Assembly (NCBI RefSeq): GCF_000739635.1
Contig: NZ_BATQ01000154.1
Span: forward strand, 1 to 44,352
DNA from: Verrucomicrobium sp. BvORR034
GTDB lineage: Bacteria; Verrucomicrobiota; Verrucomicrobiia; Verrucomicrobiales; Verrucomicrobiaceae
Direction: 5' to 3'
Length of the DNA stretch: 44,352 nt
A program made the translations under genes and the position numbers. A model generated the notes under the pieces. The model was not told where the DNA came from, ran no database searches, and saw only the letters and a list, made by a program, of their open reading frames with translations. Of this stretch, positions 1-6,334 are shown in pieces. Within the stretch, counting starts at the first letter, position 1. Every line of letters begins with the position of its first letter.

Positions 1-1
1 T

Positions 2-46
2 CGCCAGCTGATCACCCGCGTGCAGATCACCTCGATCAACGCCTAA
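2..46 (+). CDS. rplU: 50S ribosomal protein L21, C-terminal end only
   Basis: Only the last 14 codons are in the window; the gene begins upstream. The reading frame ends in RQLITRVQITSINA and TAA, which matches the usual basic-then-KI/QI end of L21. The next gene, 48 bases downstream, is rpmA, and rplU-rpmA is a near-universal bacterial pair, which is the main support for the name. L21 binds 23S rRNA in the large ribosomal subunit. Identification from such a short tail depends mostly on context. Confidence 0.8.
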   Translation, partial: RQLITRVQITSINA

Positions 47-94
47 TCGCGACCGAGCTCACCCCACCCCAGTTCACGAGAGAAAGGAACCGAT

Positions 95-352
95 ATGGCT
101 CATAAAAAAGGTCAAGGTAGTGTTAAGAACGGACGCGACAGCCAGAGCAAGCGTCTCGGCATCAAGAAATTTGGTGGTGAAGCCGTCATTGCCGGCAACA
201 TCATCTGCCGCCAGCGCGGCACCAAGTGGAAGCCCGGTTTGGGCGTTGGCCTTGGCAAAGACTTCACCATCTTCTCCCTTGTGGACGGTAAGGTGCGCTT
301 TGACCAGGATGGCCGCCGCGTGAACGTGGACGCCGTTGCGGTATCCGCGTAA
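95..352 (+). CDS. rpmA: 50S ribosomal protein L27
   Basis: An 85-residue protein, the normal length for L27, a basic protein of the large subunit whose N-terminus reaches toward the peptidyl-transferase centre. It starts [16 protein letters not shown], the family signature, and continues with the conserved [15 protein letters not shown] block near residues 34-48 and a [16 protein letters not shown] core near 53-68. There is no N-terminal extension of the kind that is proteolytically removed in Firmicutes. A purine-rich ribosome-binding site (GAGAGAAAGGAAC) lies just before the ATG. It is co-transcribed with rplU and followed by a strong intrinsic terminator. Confidence 0.98.
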   Translation: MAHKKGQGSVKNGRDSQSKRLGIKKFGGEAVIAGNIICRQRGTKWKPGLGVGLGKDFTIFSLVDGKVRFDQDGRRVNVDAVAVSA

Positions 353-383
353 GCGAAGCGAATCAGCTTCCCTGAAAAGTTTG

Positions 384-419
384 AACCCTGCGTGTGCTAA
401 TGCCACGCAGGGTTTTTTT
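384..419 (+). terminator. Intrinsic terminator of rplU-rpmA
   Basis: A perfect 11-bp stem (AACCCTGCGTG / CACGCAGGGTT) with a 9-base loop runs directly into a run of seven T, about 30 bases after the rpmA stop codon. This is a textbook Rho-independent terminator on the plus strand. Confidence 0.93.
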
Positions 420-500
420 GTGCCTGCGCGGAGTCCACGCAGGGGAGTGACTCAGGGATGACGCGACTGAGGTTGAGGGAGGCAAGGGTTTGCTGAGGGG

Positions 501-624
501 GTTGAGGCGCTTTTCCTCCGCTCCCCAGTCGGCTGGGGACAACCGGACTACGCCCTCCGGTCCGCTGCAGGGTTGGAGTTCCGCTTTTAAACGGTCAGGA
601 CGCGGTACCCCTACGTTGCATTCC
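501..624 (+). repeat. Interspersed repeat, copy 1 (pairs with 1475-1599)
   Basis: About 124 bp that align with few gaps to 1475-1599 in the same orientation. Shared landmarks are CCTCCGCTCCC, GGCTGGGGACA, CCGGACTAC, GTTGGAGTTCCGCTTTTAA, CGGTCAGGACGC and GCATTCC. The GTTGGAGTTCCGC part links it to the palindromic spacer family seen at 1361, 18597, 21673 and 22929. The two copies bracket the small secreted-protein gene at 792-1244. Confidence 0.85.
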
Positions 625-791
625 GCAGTGGCGGCTCAGCCATCGCGCGAACTGAAACCGCCTGACCAAAGAGTGACACAGCCGTCCCACCGGCTCAGTT
701 GTCAGTCGGGCGGTGGACTCGCTGTCTGGATTTAATCGACACCCCTTCATTGAACGCCCATCCGTTGCGTGAATCTGATGTGGGCAGCCCT

Positions 792-1244
792 ATGATCACA
801 CTCCCCCTTTCCGCGACATCGGTCTTGAATTGGTTCCGCCTCCTGACGTTGGCAGCGCTTCTCTGCTTGTCACTCACCGCAGAGCTGGGGGCCGCCGAGA
901 CGGCCAAATGGGACTGGAGTGCGCCGATCCCAGTCGAGTACACGACGAAGCCTTCTCCGCGCGCGCATCGGACCGTGGCGGAAGTCGAGGCGTACTTCAA
1001 AGCAAACCCTGGGCAGCCCAAGCTCCAGTCTCTCATGGATCACTTCGGTCCGCCGGATGCGGTGAGCCGTCAGTTCATGAACTCCCAAACCAAAGGCTCT
1101 GCTGGACTTTCGAAGGATGGATACACCCTCCGCTTTCTGCTCGATGACGGTGGTGAAGTGCACGTCTGGGCACCGGAGAAGTTCTCGCCGAACCTCGTTA
1201 TCCGGTACGAGAAAGGCGGCAAAGGACACTTGTTGTGGAAGTAG
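792..1244 (+). CDS. Small secreted protein of unknown function
   Basis: I do not recognise a family. From the ATG at 792 the product is 150 residues with a clear signal peptide: a hydrophobic stretch at about residues 12-29 ending near LGAAET. The frame stays open back to 699, but the added 31 residues are hydrophilic and would bury the signal peptide, so 792 is preferred. The mature part of about 120 residues contains LMDHFGPPDAVSRQF, LRFLLDDGGEVHVWAP and ends in GGKGHLLWK. The pattern suggests a small periplasmic beta-rich domain of the SmpA/BLUF-type 'predict output from previous state' kind, but that is only an impression. It stands alone between two directly repeated spacer elements. Confidence 0.6.
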   Translation: MITLPLSATSVLNWFRLLTLAALLCLSLTAELGAAETAKWDWSAPIPVEYTTKPSPRAHRTVAEVEAYFKANPGQPKLQSLMDHFGPPDAVSRQFMNSQTKGSAGLSKDGYTLRFLLDDGGEVHVWAPEKFSPNLVIRYEKGGKGHLLWK

Positions 1245-1360
1245 GCGGGCGCTGGCGGGAGGGGTAGGCACATCGAACTGAGGCCGACTTTAGTCGGCTT
1301 AGTACGCACTATGCATGGCTCATGGCGTAGCGGTGATTTTTCCATCAGGAGTCGTATGGC

Positions 1361-1390
1361 CTGACCGCCTAAAGGCGGAACTCCAACCCT
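1361..1390 (+). repeat. Palindromic spacer repeat, CCGCCTAAAGGCGG type
   Basis: Palindrome CCGCCTAAAGGCGG followed directly by AACTCCAACCCT. This combination recurs at 18597-18640 and 21673-21753, and the AACTCCAACC part recurs next to different palindromes at 22929 and 42742. Confidence 0.85.
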
Positions 1391-1474
1391 GATTGAAATG
1401 CTTGGGGGCGTTTGGTTGATTCTTGACCTGAAAAACGTGCGACTGAGATCAGAGCGGTAAAGACGTGACAGGAA

Positions 1475-1599
1475 GTTGAGCGCCGTCCCCTCCGCTCCCA
1501 CACCGGCTGGGGACAGCCGGACTACATCCTCCGCGCCGCTGCTGCGTTGGAGTTCCGCTTTTAAGCGGTCAGGACGCAGTACTCAAGACGTGGCATTCC
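1475..1599 (+). repeat. Interspersed repeat, copy 2 (pairs with 501-624)
   Basis: About 125 bp, direct-repeat partner of 501-624 (landmarks listed there). A shorter and more diverged relative lies near 15128-15190, sharing the CCGGACTACA and GCGCTGCTGCGG segments. Confidence 0.85.
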
Positions 1600-1641
1600 C
1601 TTGACAGCACTCCTCCCCTTCTCCCTTACCCCTCTCTCGCC

Positions 1642-2178
1642 TCACTGCTCCACCTTCTCCAACAGGCTTACATCGTACCCAAGCTCCCTCGCCCGGTTCA
1701 CGAGCATCTCATAAACCCCTCTGTCCATCTGTGGCGTCCGGCTGAGGATCCAGAGGTATTTCCGGCTGCCCTCGCCCACCATGGCCCAGTGGTAGTTCTT
1801 GTCGTCCAGGGCGAGGACCCAATAGTTTCCTGAGGGCAGGAGGGTGAAGAACTTGACCTTCAGCTTCGCGCCGTTGCTTCCTGCAACCGGGGTGGCCACG
1901 CCTTCGATGCTGTCGGGTTTGCCGTCCTTCATGGAGCGGTTCACCACCTTGATGGTGCCATCGGGCTGGGAGAGATAGTTCGCGGTCACATGACTGGCCC
2001 CCTTCTCAAAGGAGTGTGGGAACCGGGCGATCTCATACCAGGTTCCGGTGTAGCGCTTCAGATCCACGGCAAGCACGGTGGGTGGGGCACCGGCGTTTGA
2101 TTTGGATTTGGCACCAGAGACGCAGCCAGCCAGGGCCAGCAGGCCCAGACTGCCAAAGATCAACGTGGAGGTTTTCAT
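1642..2178 (-). CDS. blc: Lipocalin-family outer-membrane lipoprotein (Blc-like)
   Basis: A 178-residue lipocalin, the usual size for bacterial Blc. Blc proteins are lipoproteins on the periplasmic face of the outer membrane that bind fatty acids or lysophospholipids and are linked to envelope stress. The signal peptide ends in the lipobox LAGC with Cys19 as the lipidation site. The lipocalin motif GTWYEIARFPHSFEKG is at about residues 45-60, and the Blc second signature KYLWILSRTP lies in the C-terminal third. The mature N-terminus carries a Ser/Ala/Pro linker. The gene lies downstream of the outer-membrane barrel gene on the same strand, with a GC-rich hairpin between them, so they are probably transcribed separately or with attenuation. 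Confidence 0.93.
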   Translation of the reverse strand: MKTSTLIFGSLGLLALAGCVSGAKSKSNAGAPPTVLAVDLKRYTGTWYEIARFPHSFEKGASHVTANYLSQPDGTIKVVNRSMKDGKPDSIEGVATPVAGSNGAKLKVKFFTLLPSGNYWVLALDDKNYHWAMVGEGSRKYLWILSRTPQMDRGVYEMLVNRARELGYDVSLLEKVEQ

Positions 2179-2273
2179 CGGAGGGAGAAAATGAGGTGTC
2201 TTCGTTTGCCCCCGATTCGGCCATCCTCAGCCCCCCGGTTGTGACGCGCTTGAGCGCCACCATCACGACGAAC

Positions 2274-2301
2274 CCCCGCCCACGTGATACCGTGGGCGGG
2301 G
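2274..2301 (-). terminator. GC-rich hairpin after the barrel gene
   Basis: A perfect 11-bp inverted repeat (CCCCGCCCACG / CGTGGGCGGGG) with a 6-base loop lies about 30 bases after the stop of the minus-strand barrel gene. There is no T-run after it on the minus strand, so it may be a Rho-assisted terminator, an mRNA-end stabiliser or an attenuator ahead of the lipocalin gene. Confidence 0.5.
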
Positions 2302-2332
2302 CGCAGGTACTTGGGCTGCGGATGCGGCCAGA

Positions 2333-3589
2333 CTAGAACCGGATGCCGATTCCAAGCCCCCCCTCCCAGGAGGAAGGGTCGATGCTCACTGAGGCAGCCG
2401 AGCCCCCGACGTCGGCGGAGTCCACCCAGCGATAGCTGCCGTGGGCTTCCAGAAACAGCTTTTCCGTCAGATCAAACACCACGTTCACCTGCCCCATGAC
2501 CCCCACTTTCACGTCTGTGGAGGACTCATGCCTCCGCTCGACTGCCACCGGTGTGCTGCGGCCGTTCGCATACCAGGCGAGCTTCGCGTCGAAGTCGGAA
2601 TCAATGACATTCAGCGTGGGACCGACGGCCAGTCCGATGTGAAGGCGATCTCCCAGCTTGCGCCGGTACTCGACGGAGAAGACGACCTCATTGAGCGTCA
2701 CATCCAGTTTGGATGTGGCCACTGGGACAAAAGCAGCCGCCACTTTGGAAGATGCACGTGAGCTTTTGCGAGGCGAACGGGTCCCTGTGGGACTCGGAAC
2801 AGCCAAAGCGTCATAGAGCGCAGCGTCATAGACCAGCGCGCTGTTGGGGAGGCCCACCGTGTGAGGATAGCTTGCCGGAGCAACGCCCGCGGCCGTGAAA
2901 AAATCGTAGTTGTAGGTGTAAGCCGTGTCCTTCCGGAACACATGCTGATAACCCAGCGCGGTGGGGCCGGTGCCATGCTCGGTCCGCACGTAGCTCCACC
3001 CCAAATTCAAGGCCACGCTGCTCTCTGATCCCGAAAACACGGCGTAGGAAAGATTGACGTAAGGCCCGACTCCCACGTCGCTGTCAGACGCGTCCAGGCT
3101 GTGCAGATGGGTGTCTACGGAATAGCTCGTCGTCGAACTGTGGAAGGCCGCATTGTAGATCGGTTGCCCGGTGGCGAGAGTGCGCCCCGTCCCACTGAGC
3201 TGGGAACCGGAATTGATCATACCTTGGGAGAGACCAAAGTTTTCGACCCCGCCGAAATTGATCGACGGTCCGACAATCCCGTCATCGTACCGCACGACGG
3301 AATTCCCATTGGAGAAGCCCACATCACCCCGCCCCCTGGATGCCCGACCTATGAGCGGCTGCCAGGACAGGGGGGTCGGCTGGGCAAAATGGAAGTCCGC
3401 ATCGATGGAGCGCACCGTGGCCCCGGCGCTGAAGGTCCAGGGTGAAACGTCTGCCGCAAACTGAACGGGAGGGTTTTTCGCATCCACCGCTGGCGGCGGC
3501 AAAGTCGGCCCTGCATGGAGGCTCGCCGTGCTGATCACGGTCCCGGCGACCAAGATTAAGGAATGGGGGGAGGATGGTTTGGACTTCAT
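2333..3589 (-). CDS. Secreted outer-membrane beta-barrel protein, family unknown
   Basis: A 418-residue protein from the ATG at 3589. The frame is open further upstream to 3901, but that part has no good start and its composition is unlike coding sequence, while the chosen start gives a signal peptide (hydrophobic residues about 11-25, cleavage near LHA-GP). The body shows alternating hydrophobic/polar strands with many Gly, Tyr and Ser (for example VGPYVNLSYAVF and FSVEYRRKLGDRLHIGLAVG), and the protein ends GLGIGIRF with a terminal Phe, the recognition mark for outer-membrane barrel insertion. A basic, Ser-rich insertion (SPRKSSRASSK) in the second half is probably an external loop. It is divergent from the damaged TonB receptor. 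I cannot assign a substrate. Confidence 0.75.
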   Translation of the reverse strand: MKSKPSSPHSLILVAGTVISTASLHAGPTLPPPAVDAKNPPVQFAADVSPWTFSAGATVRSIDADFHFAQPTPLSWQPLIGRASRGRGDVGFSNGNSVVRYDDGIVGPSINFGGVENFGLSQGMINSGSQLSGTGRTLATGQPIYNAAFHSSTTSYSVDTHLHSLDASDSDVGVGPYVNLSYAVFSGSESSVALNLGWSYVRTEHGTGPTALGYQHVFRKDTAYTYNYDFFTAAGVAPASYPHTVGLPNSALVYDAALYDALAVPSPTGTRSPRKSSRASSKVAAAFVPVATSKLDVTLNEVVFSVEYRRKLGDRLHIGLAVGPTLNVIDSDFDAKLAWYANGRSTPVAVERRHESSTDVKVGVMGQVNVVFDLTEKLFLEAHGSYRWVDSADVGGSAASVSIDPSSWEGGLGIGIRF

Positions 3590-3956
3590 GTTGTCGGTGT
3601 GTGAGATGACCTTCACTGAAAAAGACGCGGGGGCGCGATGGGCACGGGAAACCGGCAAAGCCAGCAGCCTTGGAGCATGGACCCGTTCGAGGATGGATAT
3701 TGGGGCCTCGGGTTTTTTGGGGAGTCGGAAGGCTGGGGAGACGTCGCCATTCAAGCAGATTAAAAGCCAGCGCATAGAGAAATCTTTTCTCCGACGACTC
3801 AGAGAAACGCGCCATTGGCGGCTCCGCACCGGGTGTCGCCCAGCCCGCCCACCGCCAGGAAACAAGAGCCGCGCTCGCTCCTCTCGCGCATTTTCTCCCA
3901 CAGAAAAGTTTTCCTATGCAACAAAGAGCCTATATGCACAGTTTAGCATATTAACT
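3590..3956. other. Divergent spacer upstream of barrel gene
   Basis: Gene-free region between the barrel-protein start (minus strand) and the TonB-receptor remnant (plus strand). The last 60 bases (about 3895-3960) are AT-rich compared with the rest of the window and include GCCTATATGCACAG and GCATATTAAC, which could hold a promoter. I cannot place -35/-10 boxes with confidence. The plug-domain start of the receptor is missing, so part of this stretch may also be a deletion scar. Confidence 0.4.
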
Positions 3957-4520
3957 TCGACCCAGATCATGTCCACGGACTCGGGCTCCCGCTCGTTTGG
4001 CGATCTGTACTCCGTGCGCGGTTTGACGAACACGGTCTTCTTCGGCAGCCCTGCGACCACCCTCTATGTGGACGATGTGCCGTTTGGCGAGACGTTTACC
4101 TACGCCCAGCTGCTCTCGGCGGTGAACAGCGTGGAGGCGCTCCGCGGCCCCCGGCCCATGGTGGTGGGTCGCAACACCGTCACGGGCCAGTCGCTGGATG
4201 GGAACACGCCCCCGTTCGTGCCGGAGTTCGACGCGACCGTGGCGCTGGACTTGCATCTGGATGCGGGGTTCTTCGCCCGGGTGGAGTACCTCGCGCTGGG
4301 GAATACGAAGTACGACGACTTCAACCGGGAGGAGTTCCAGCAGGACAGCTTCGGCCTGCTGAACGCTGCTGTGGGCTGGTGCGCCCGGAACTGGAGCATC
4401 TGCCTCTACGGCACCAATCTGGCTGGGGAGGAGTACTACACCACCATGAACACGGACGTCCGCACCGGAGCCCCTGGGGCTCCGCGGGAGTTCGGCGTGA
4501 GGGTGGGCGTGCGGTTCTAG
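3957..4520 (+). pseudogene. TonB-dependent receptor with internal deletion
   Basis: TonB-dependent receptors are 22-strand outer-membrane transporters of about 700-900 residues. Here only two pieces survive, joined in frame. The first (from about 3957, with an ATG at 3969) is part of the plug: SRSFGDLYSVRGLTNT, ATTLYVDDVPFGETFTY and VNSVEALRGP. The second, from about 4170, is the end of the barrel: TGQSLDGNTPPFVPEF, YGTNLAGEEYYTTMN and the terminal GVRVGVRF. The signal peptide, TonB box, early plug and most barrel strands are absent. The fusion point lies at roughly 4150-4185, where the plug motif GRNT runs straight into the late-barrel motif GQSLDGN. No frameshift or stop occurs in the remaining frame. 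A functional protein is unlikely; it is called a pseudogene by inference from family length. Confidence 0.85.
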
Positions 4521-4887
4521 CTCCCGACCGGAGGCCCTGGGAGCCGATGGTTCGAGCCCGCTCCCAGGCACCTCCAGTCAATTTTCGGATTCGTTGTAAC
4601 TGGCCGCTGCGTCTGGTCAGAGTTCCCACTGCGGAGGCGTGGCCCCGGCCTGCCTTCCGCCAGTCTACCAGTGAGTTGAGTCGTCTGTCAGTTGTTCATT
4701 CAGTTCTTTGGTTGGTTGGTCAGATAGTTGAATTGCCCGTGGGTTGGGCACTGTGGCCGGTTGCGTCCTGGGTCAGGGACGCAACCGGCCCTTTCTTTTT
4801 GTAGGTCTGCCCTGATTTTGTCGTTCCATTCCGGCCAGCCTGTGCCTAGGTGTGCCGCCGTTTTCCTTTCCCAGCTCTCCCTTTTCC
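4521..4887. other. Spacer with strong terminator
   Basis: No gene is seen. A long terminator hairpin occupies 4755-4800. Bases 4676-4740 are a T/G-rich stretch with short imperfect repeats (GTTCATTCAG, GTTGGTTGGTC). After the terminator a pyrimidine-rich leader runs into the lipoprotein gene at 4888. Confidence 0.6.
4755..4800 (+). terminator. Intrinsic terminator downstream of the receptor remnant
   Basis: Perfect 14-bp stem (GGCCGGTTGCGTCC / GGACGCAACCGGCC), 8-base loop, then CTTTCTTTTT. It is one of the strongest hairpins in the window and lies 235 bases after the receptor stop codon. That the terminator is intact suggests the receptor gene was functional until recently. Confidence 0.92.
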
Positions 4888-5385
4888 ATGTCCCGGCTTT
4901 CCTCCCTCCTGCTCGCCGCCACCCTGCTCCTTTCCCTGGCCAGTTGCGCGGACCCCATGATCCAGCAGCAGATGGACGCCCGGAAACTGCAGATCAACAA
5001 CGAGCCACGCGGCGACTACTTCATTGGCCGCCGCTACTACATTGAGCGCACCCAGTTCTGGGGCTACATCCGCCGGCCCGGCCAGAGCTGGGACAGCTCC
5101 CGCCTGGTTGTGATCAACGAGAACCAGAAGAGCGCCCCCGACCGCCTGCCAGAGATGCCCGCAGACGGCGGCAATGCCCACGGCTACGATCACAATCGCG
5201 AGTACCGCATGTGGGGCCGCTTCACCGGCCAGACCATCTACGACCCGAACAGCGACCTCTTCCTGCCTGAGTTCCAGCTCACGAACTACGAGCTGATCTC
5301 CCCCGCCCCCGGCTGGCTCTTCCACCCGAAGGAGAAGTCTGATGGGAAGCGCCTGCTCCGCTTTGAGAAGCAGGAGTACCCGTAA
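4888..5385 (+). CDS. Small lipoprotein of unknown function
   Basis: 165 residues from the ATG at 4888; an in-frame codon at 4852 would add 12 residues before the signal peptide and is less likely. The start MSRLSSLLLAATLLLSLASC is a lipoprotein signal with the lipobox LASC and Cys20 as the acylated residue, so the protein should be membrane-anchored on the periplasmic side. The mature part is hydrophilic and aromatic-rich: YFIGRRYYIERTQFWGYIRRPGQ near residues 44-66, then RLVVINENQKSAPDRLPEMP and FQLTNYELISPAPGWLFHP. I recognise no named domain. The stop codon is followed at once by a tandem CAGTGCG/CAGTGGG spacer repeat that also follows the VTT gene at 37983. Confidence 0.75.
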   Translation: MSRLSSLLLAATLLLSLASCADPMIQQQMDARKLQINNEPRGDYFIGRRYYIERTQFWGYIRRPGQSWDSSRLVVINENQKSAPDRLPEMPADGGNAHGYDHNREYRMWGRFTGQTIYDPNSDLFLPEFQLTNYELISPAPGWLFHPKEKSDGKRLLRFEKQEYP

Positions 5386-5387
5386 GG

Positions 5388-5437
5388 CCAGTGCGCCAGT
5401 GGGCAGTGCGCCAGTGCGTCAAGGTGTTGGACCGGGG
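5388..5437 (+). repeat. CAGTGCG/CAGTGGG tandem repeat abutting a stop codon
   Basis: Begins two bases after the TAA of the lipoprotein gene. Units such as CCAGTGCGCCAGTGGGCAG are repeated, followed by GTCAAGGTGTTG. The same arrangement, in reverse, occupies 37921-37982 directly after the stop of the VTT-domain gene. Confidence 0.8.
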
Positions 5438-5480
5438 TTCGTTTAAGAACGGACTTGAGCCGATGGTTTTCTCGGGTGAC

Positions 5481-5521
5481 ACAGGCGTCCCGCCTGTGCG
5501 TGGTACCGGCATCTTGCCGGT
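5481..5521 (+). repeat. Two 17-bp palindromes, GGC-N-TCC/TCT-N-GCC type
   Basis: ACAGGCGTCCCGCCTGT and ACCGGCATCTTGCCGGT, each with 7-bp arms round a 3-base centre, 7 bases apart. Related palindromes occur at 36628-36664, 37826-37845 and 42808-42850. The arm sequence changes but the GGC..GCC frame and the TCC/TCT (or GGA/AGA) centre are kept. Confidence 0.8.
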
Positions 5522-5729
5522 GGGTATAGGTGTAGCCAGACGCAGAGCGGCACCAGAAAAATGCCACCGCCAAGGGGTTATCCGGGGCAGTCGGGTGAGG
5601 CGCTCGCCCCACAGGTCAATACCATCTGGGAAAAGTGATGGTGCCGCTGTTTGGACTGCCAAGGGGTTCCAGAATTGGATCGTCGTGAGGCTGGCGTCGT
5701 TAGTTTCCAGTTGGTGAGATCAGAGATTC

Positions 5730-5985
5730 AAAAGGACCGAAGGCCCGGCCTCATCAAGCCTGCCCACCACAAACATCCCTGAGTGAACCGGGCCGACAGC
5801 CCTGAGCATCTCAAATCCCAGATAACCTTGGGCGCGGCCCAAGGCTGCAATTATTCCGGGCTTTCAGCCCTCAGCTCGCTCACACAGGGCTACCAGTGGC
5901 CACTTCTTCTCCCTGATGGCATAGCCCTACGGGTGGGAGACAGGGCGATATGACGCGCTTCATGTTTAAGGCCGATCAACTCTAC
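5730..5985. repeat. Decayed long spacer repeat with small hairpins
   Basis: Contains CCGAAGGCCCGG, CCTTGGGCGCGGCCCAAGG (perfect 8-bp arms, near 5825-5844) and GGGCTTTCAGCCC, followed by CAGGGCTACCAGTGGCCAC. This phrase set resembles a repeat I know as common in Planctomycetes and Verrucomicrobia spacers (recalled, not searched). A shorter piece with CCCAAGGT/ACCTTGGG arms lies near 14728-14764. Confidence 0.55.
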
Positions 5986-6051
5986 GAGGAGCATTGACGC
6001 CTTGCCGCCGGGACTGGCATACTCCGGTATCACCCCCTGCCCAAGCCTCCC

Positions 6052-6246
6052 ATGAGAACCTTCCTCTTCGTTCTTGGATCCGCACTGCTTTTCGCCTTGT
6101 TAGGCTCGCTGCTTATCCCGCTGGTTTCCGCGGGAAATCCGAGCGCGGATTCCCGACAACTAGGACAGATTCTGGGACTGCCGCTGCTGTTTGCCGGTGC
6201 GGTGGTGGGGTATGTGGTCGCGCGATCGACGCGAAAGAGGGGGTGA
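6052..6246 (+). CDS. Small two-helix membrane protein
   Basis: 64 residues. Two hydrophobic segments at about residues 4-26 and 40-59 are joined by a polar loop (AGNPSADSRQLGQ) and followed by a basic tail (RSTRKRG), a typical small inner-membrane protein with both ends inside. No family is recognised. No convincing Shine-Dalgarno sequence precedes the ATG, but this is common for genes in this window. It lies just upstream of the first large secreted paralogue on the same strand, 88 bases away. Confidence 0.5.
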   Translation: MRTFLFVLGSALLFALLGSLLIPLVSAGNPSADSRQLGQILGLPLLFAGAVVGYVVARSTRKRG

Positions 6247-6334
6247 GGGCGGGATGATCACCGTTTCAGTTCTATCCCTTCACATTGTCACCTTGCTCAT
6301 CAACCCGTCCCAGTGTGCCTGGGTTAGATGAAAC

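Larger units (their letters stand above)
353..791. other. Gene-free spacer with terminator and repeat
   Basis: After the rpmA terminator this stretch has no convincing coding frame. It contains a 124-bp interspersed repeat copy at 501-624 (listed separately) and short phrases resembling the other repeat families, such as the ACCGCCTGACC string near 656-667. I see no recognisable promoter for the secreted-protein gene that starts at 792. Confidence 0.6.
1245..1641. other. Gene-free spacer with three repeat modules
   Basis: No coding frame is credible here. The stretch holds a hairpin GCCGACTTTAGTCGGC at 1283-1298, a palindromic-repeat copy at 1361-1390, and the second 125-bp repeat at 1475-1599. 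The tail (1605-1645) is a pyrimidine-rich run leading into the end of the lipocalin gene on the other strand. Confidence 0.6.
5386..6051. other. Repeat-filled spacer
   Basis: No coding frame is credible over these 666 bases. From left to right they hold a CAGTGCG tandem repeat (5388-5437), two 17-bp palindromes (5481-5497 and 5505-5521), and a longer relic at about 5730-5985 with several small hairpins. Details are in the separate entries. Confidence 0.6.

Noticed and set aside
3590-3901. N-terminal extension of the outer-membrane barrel gene
   Set aside because: The extra 104 residues are Arg/Pro-rich and would place the signal peptide in the middle of the protein; the ATG at 3589 is a better start.
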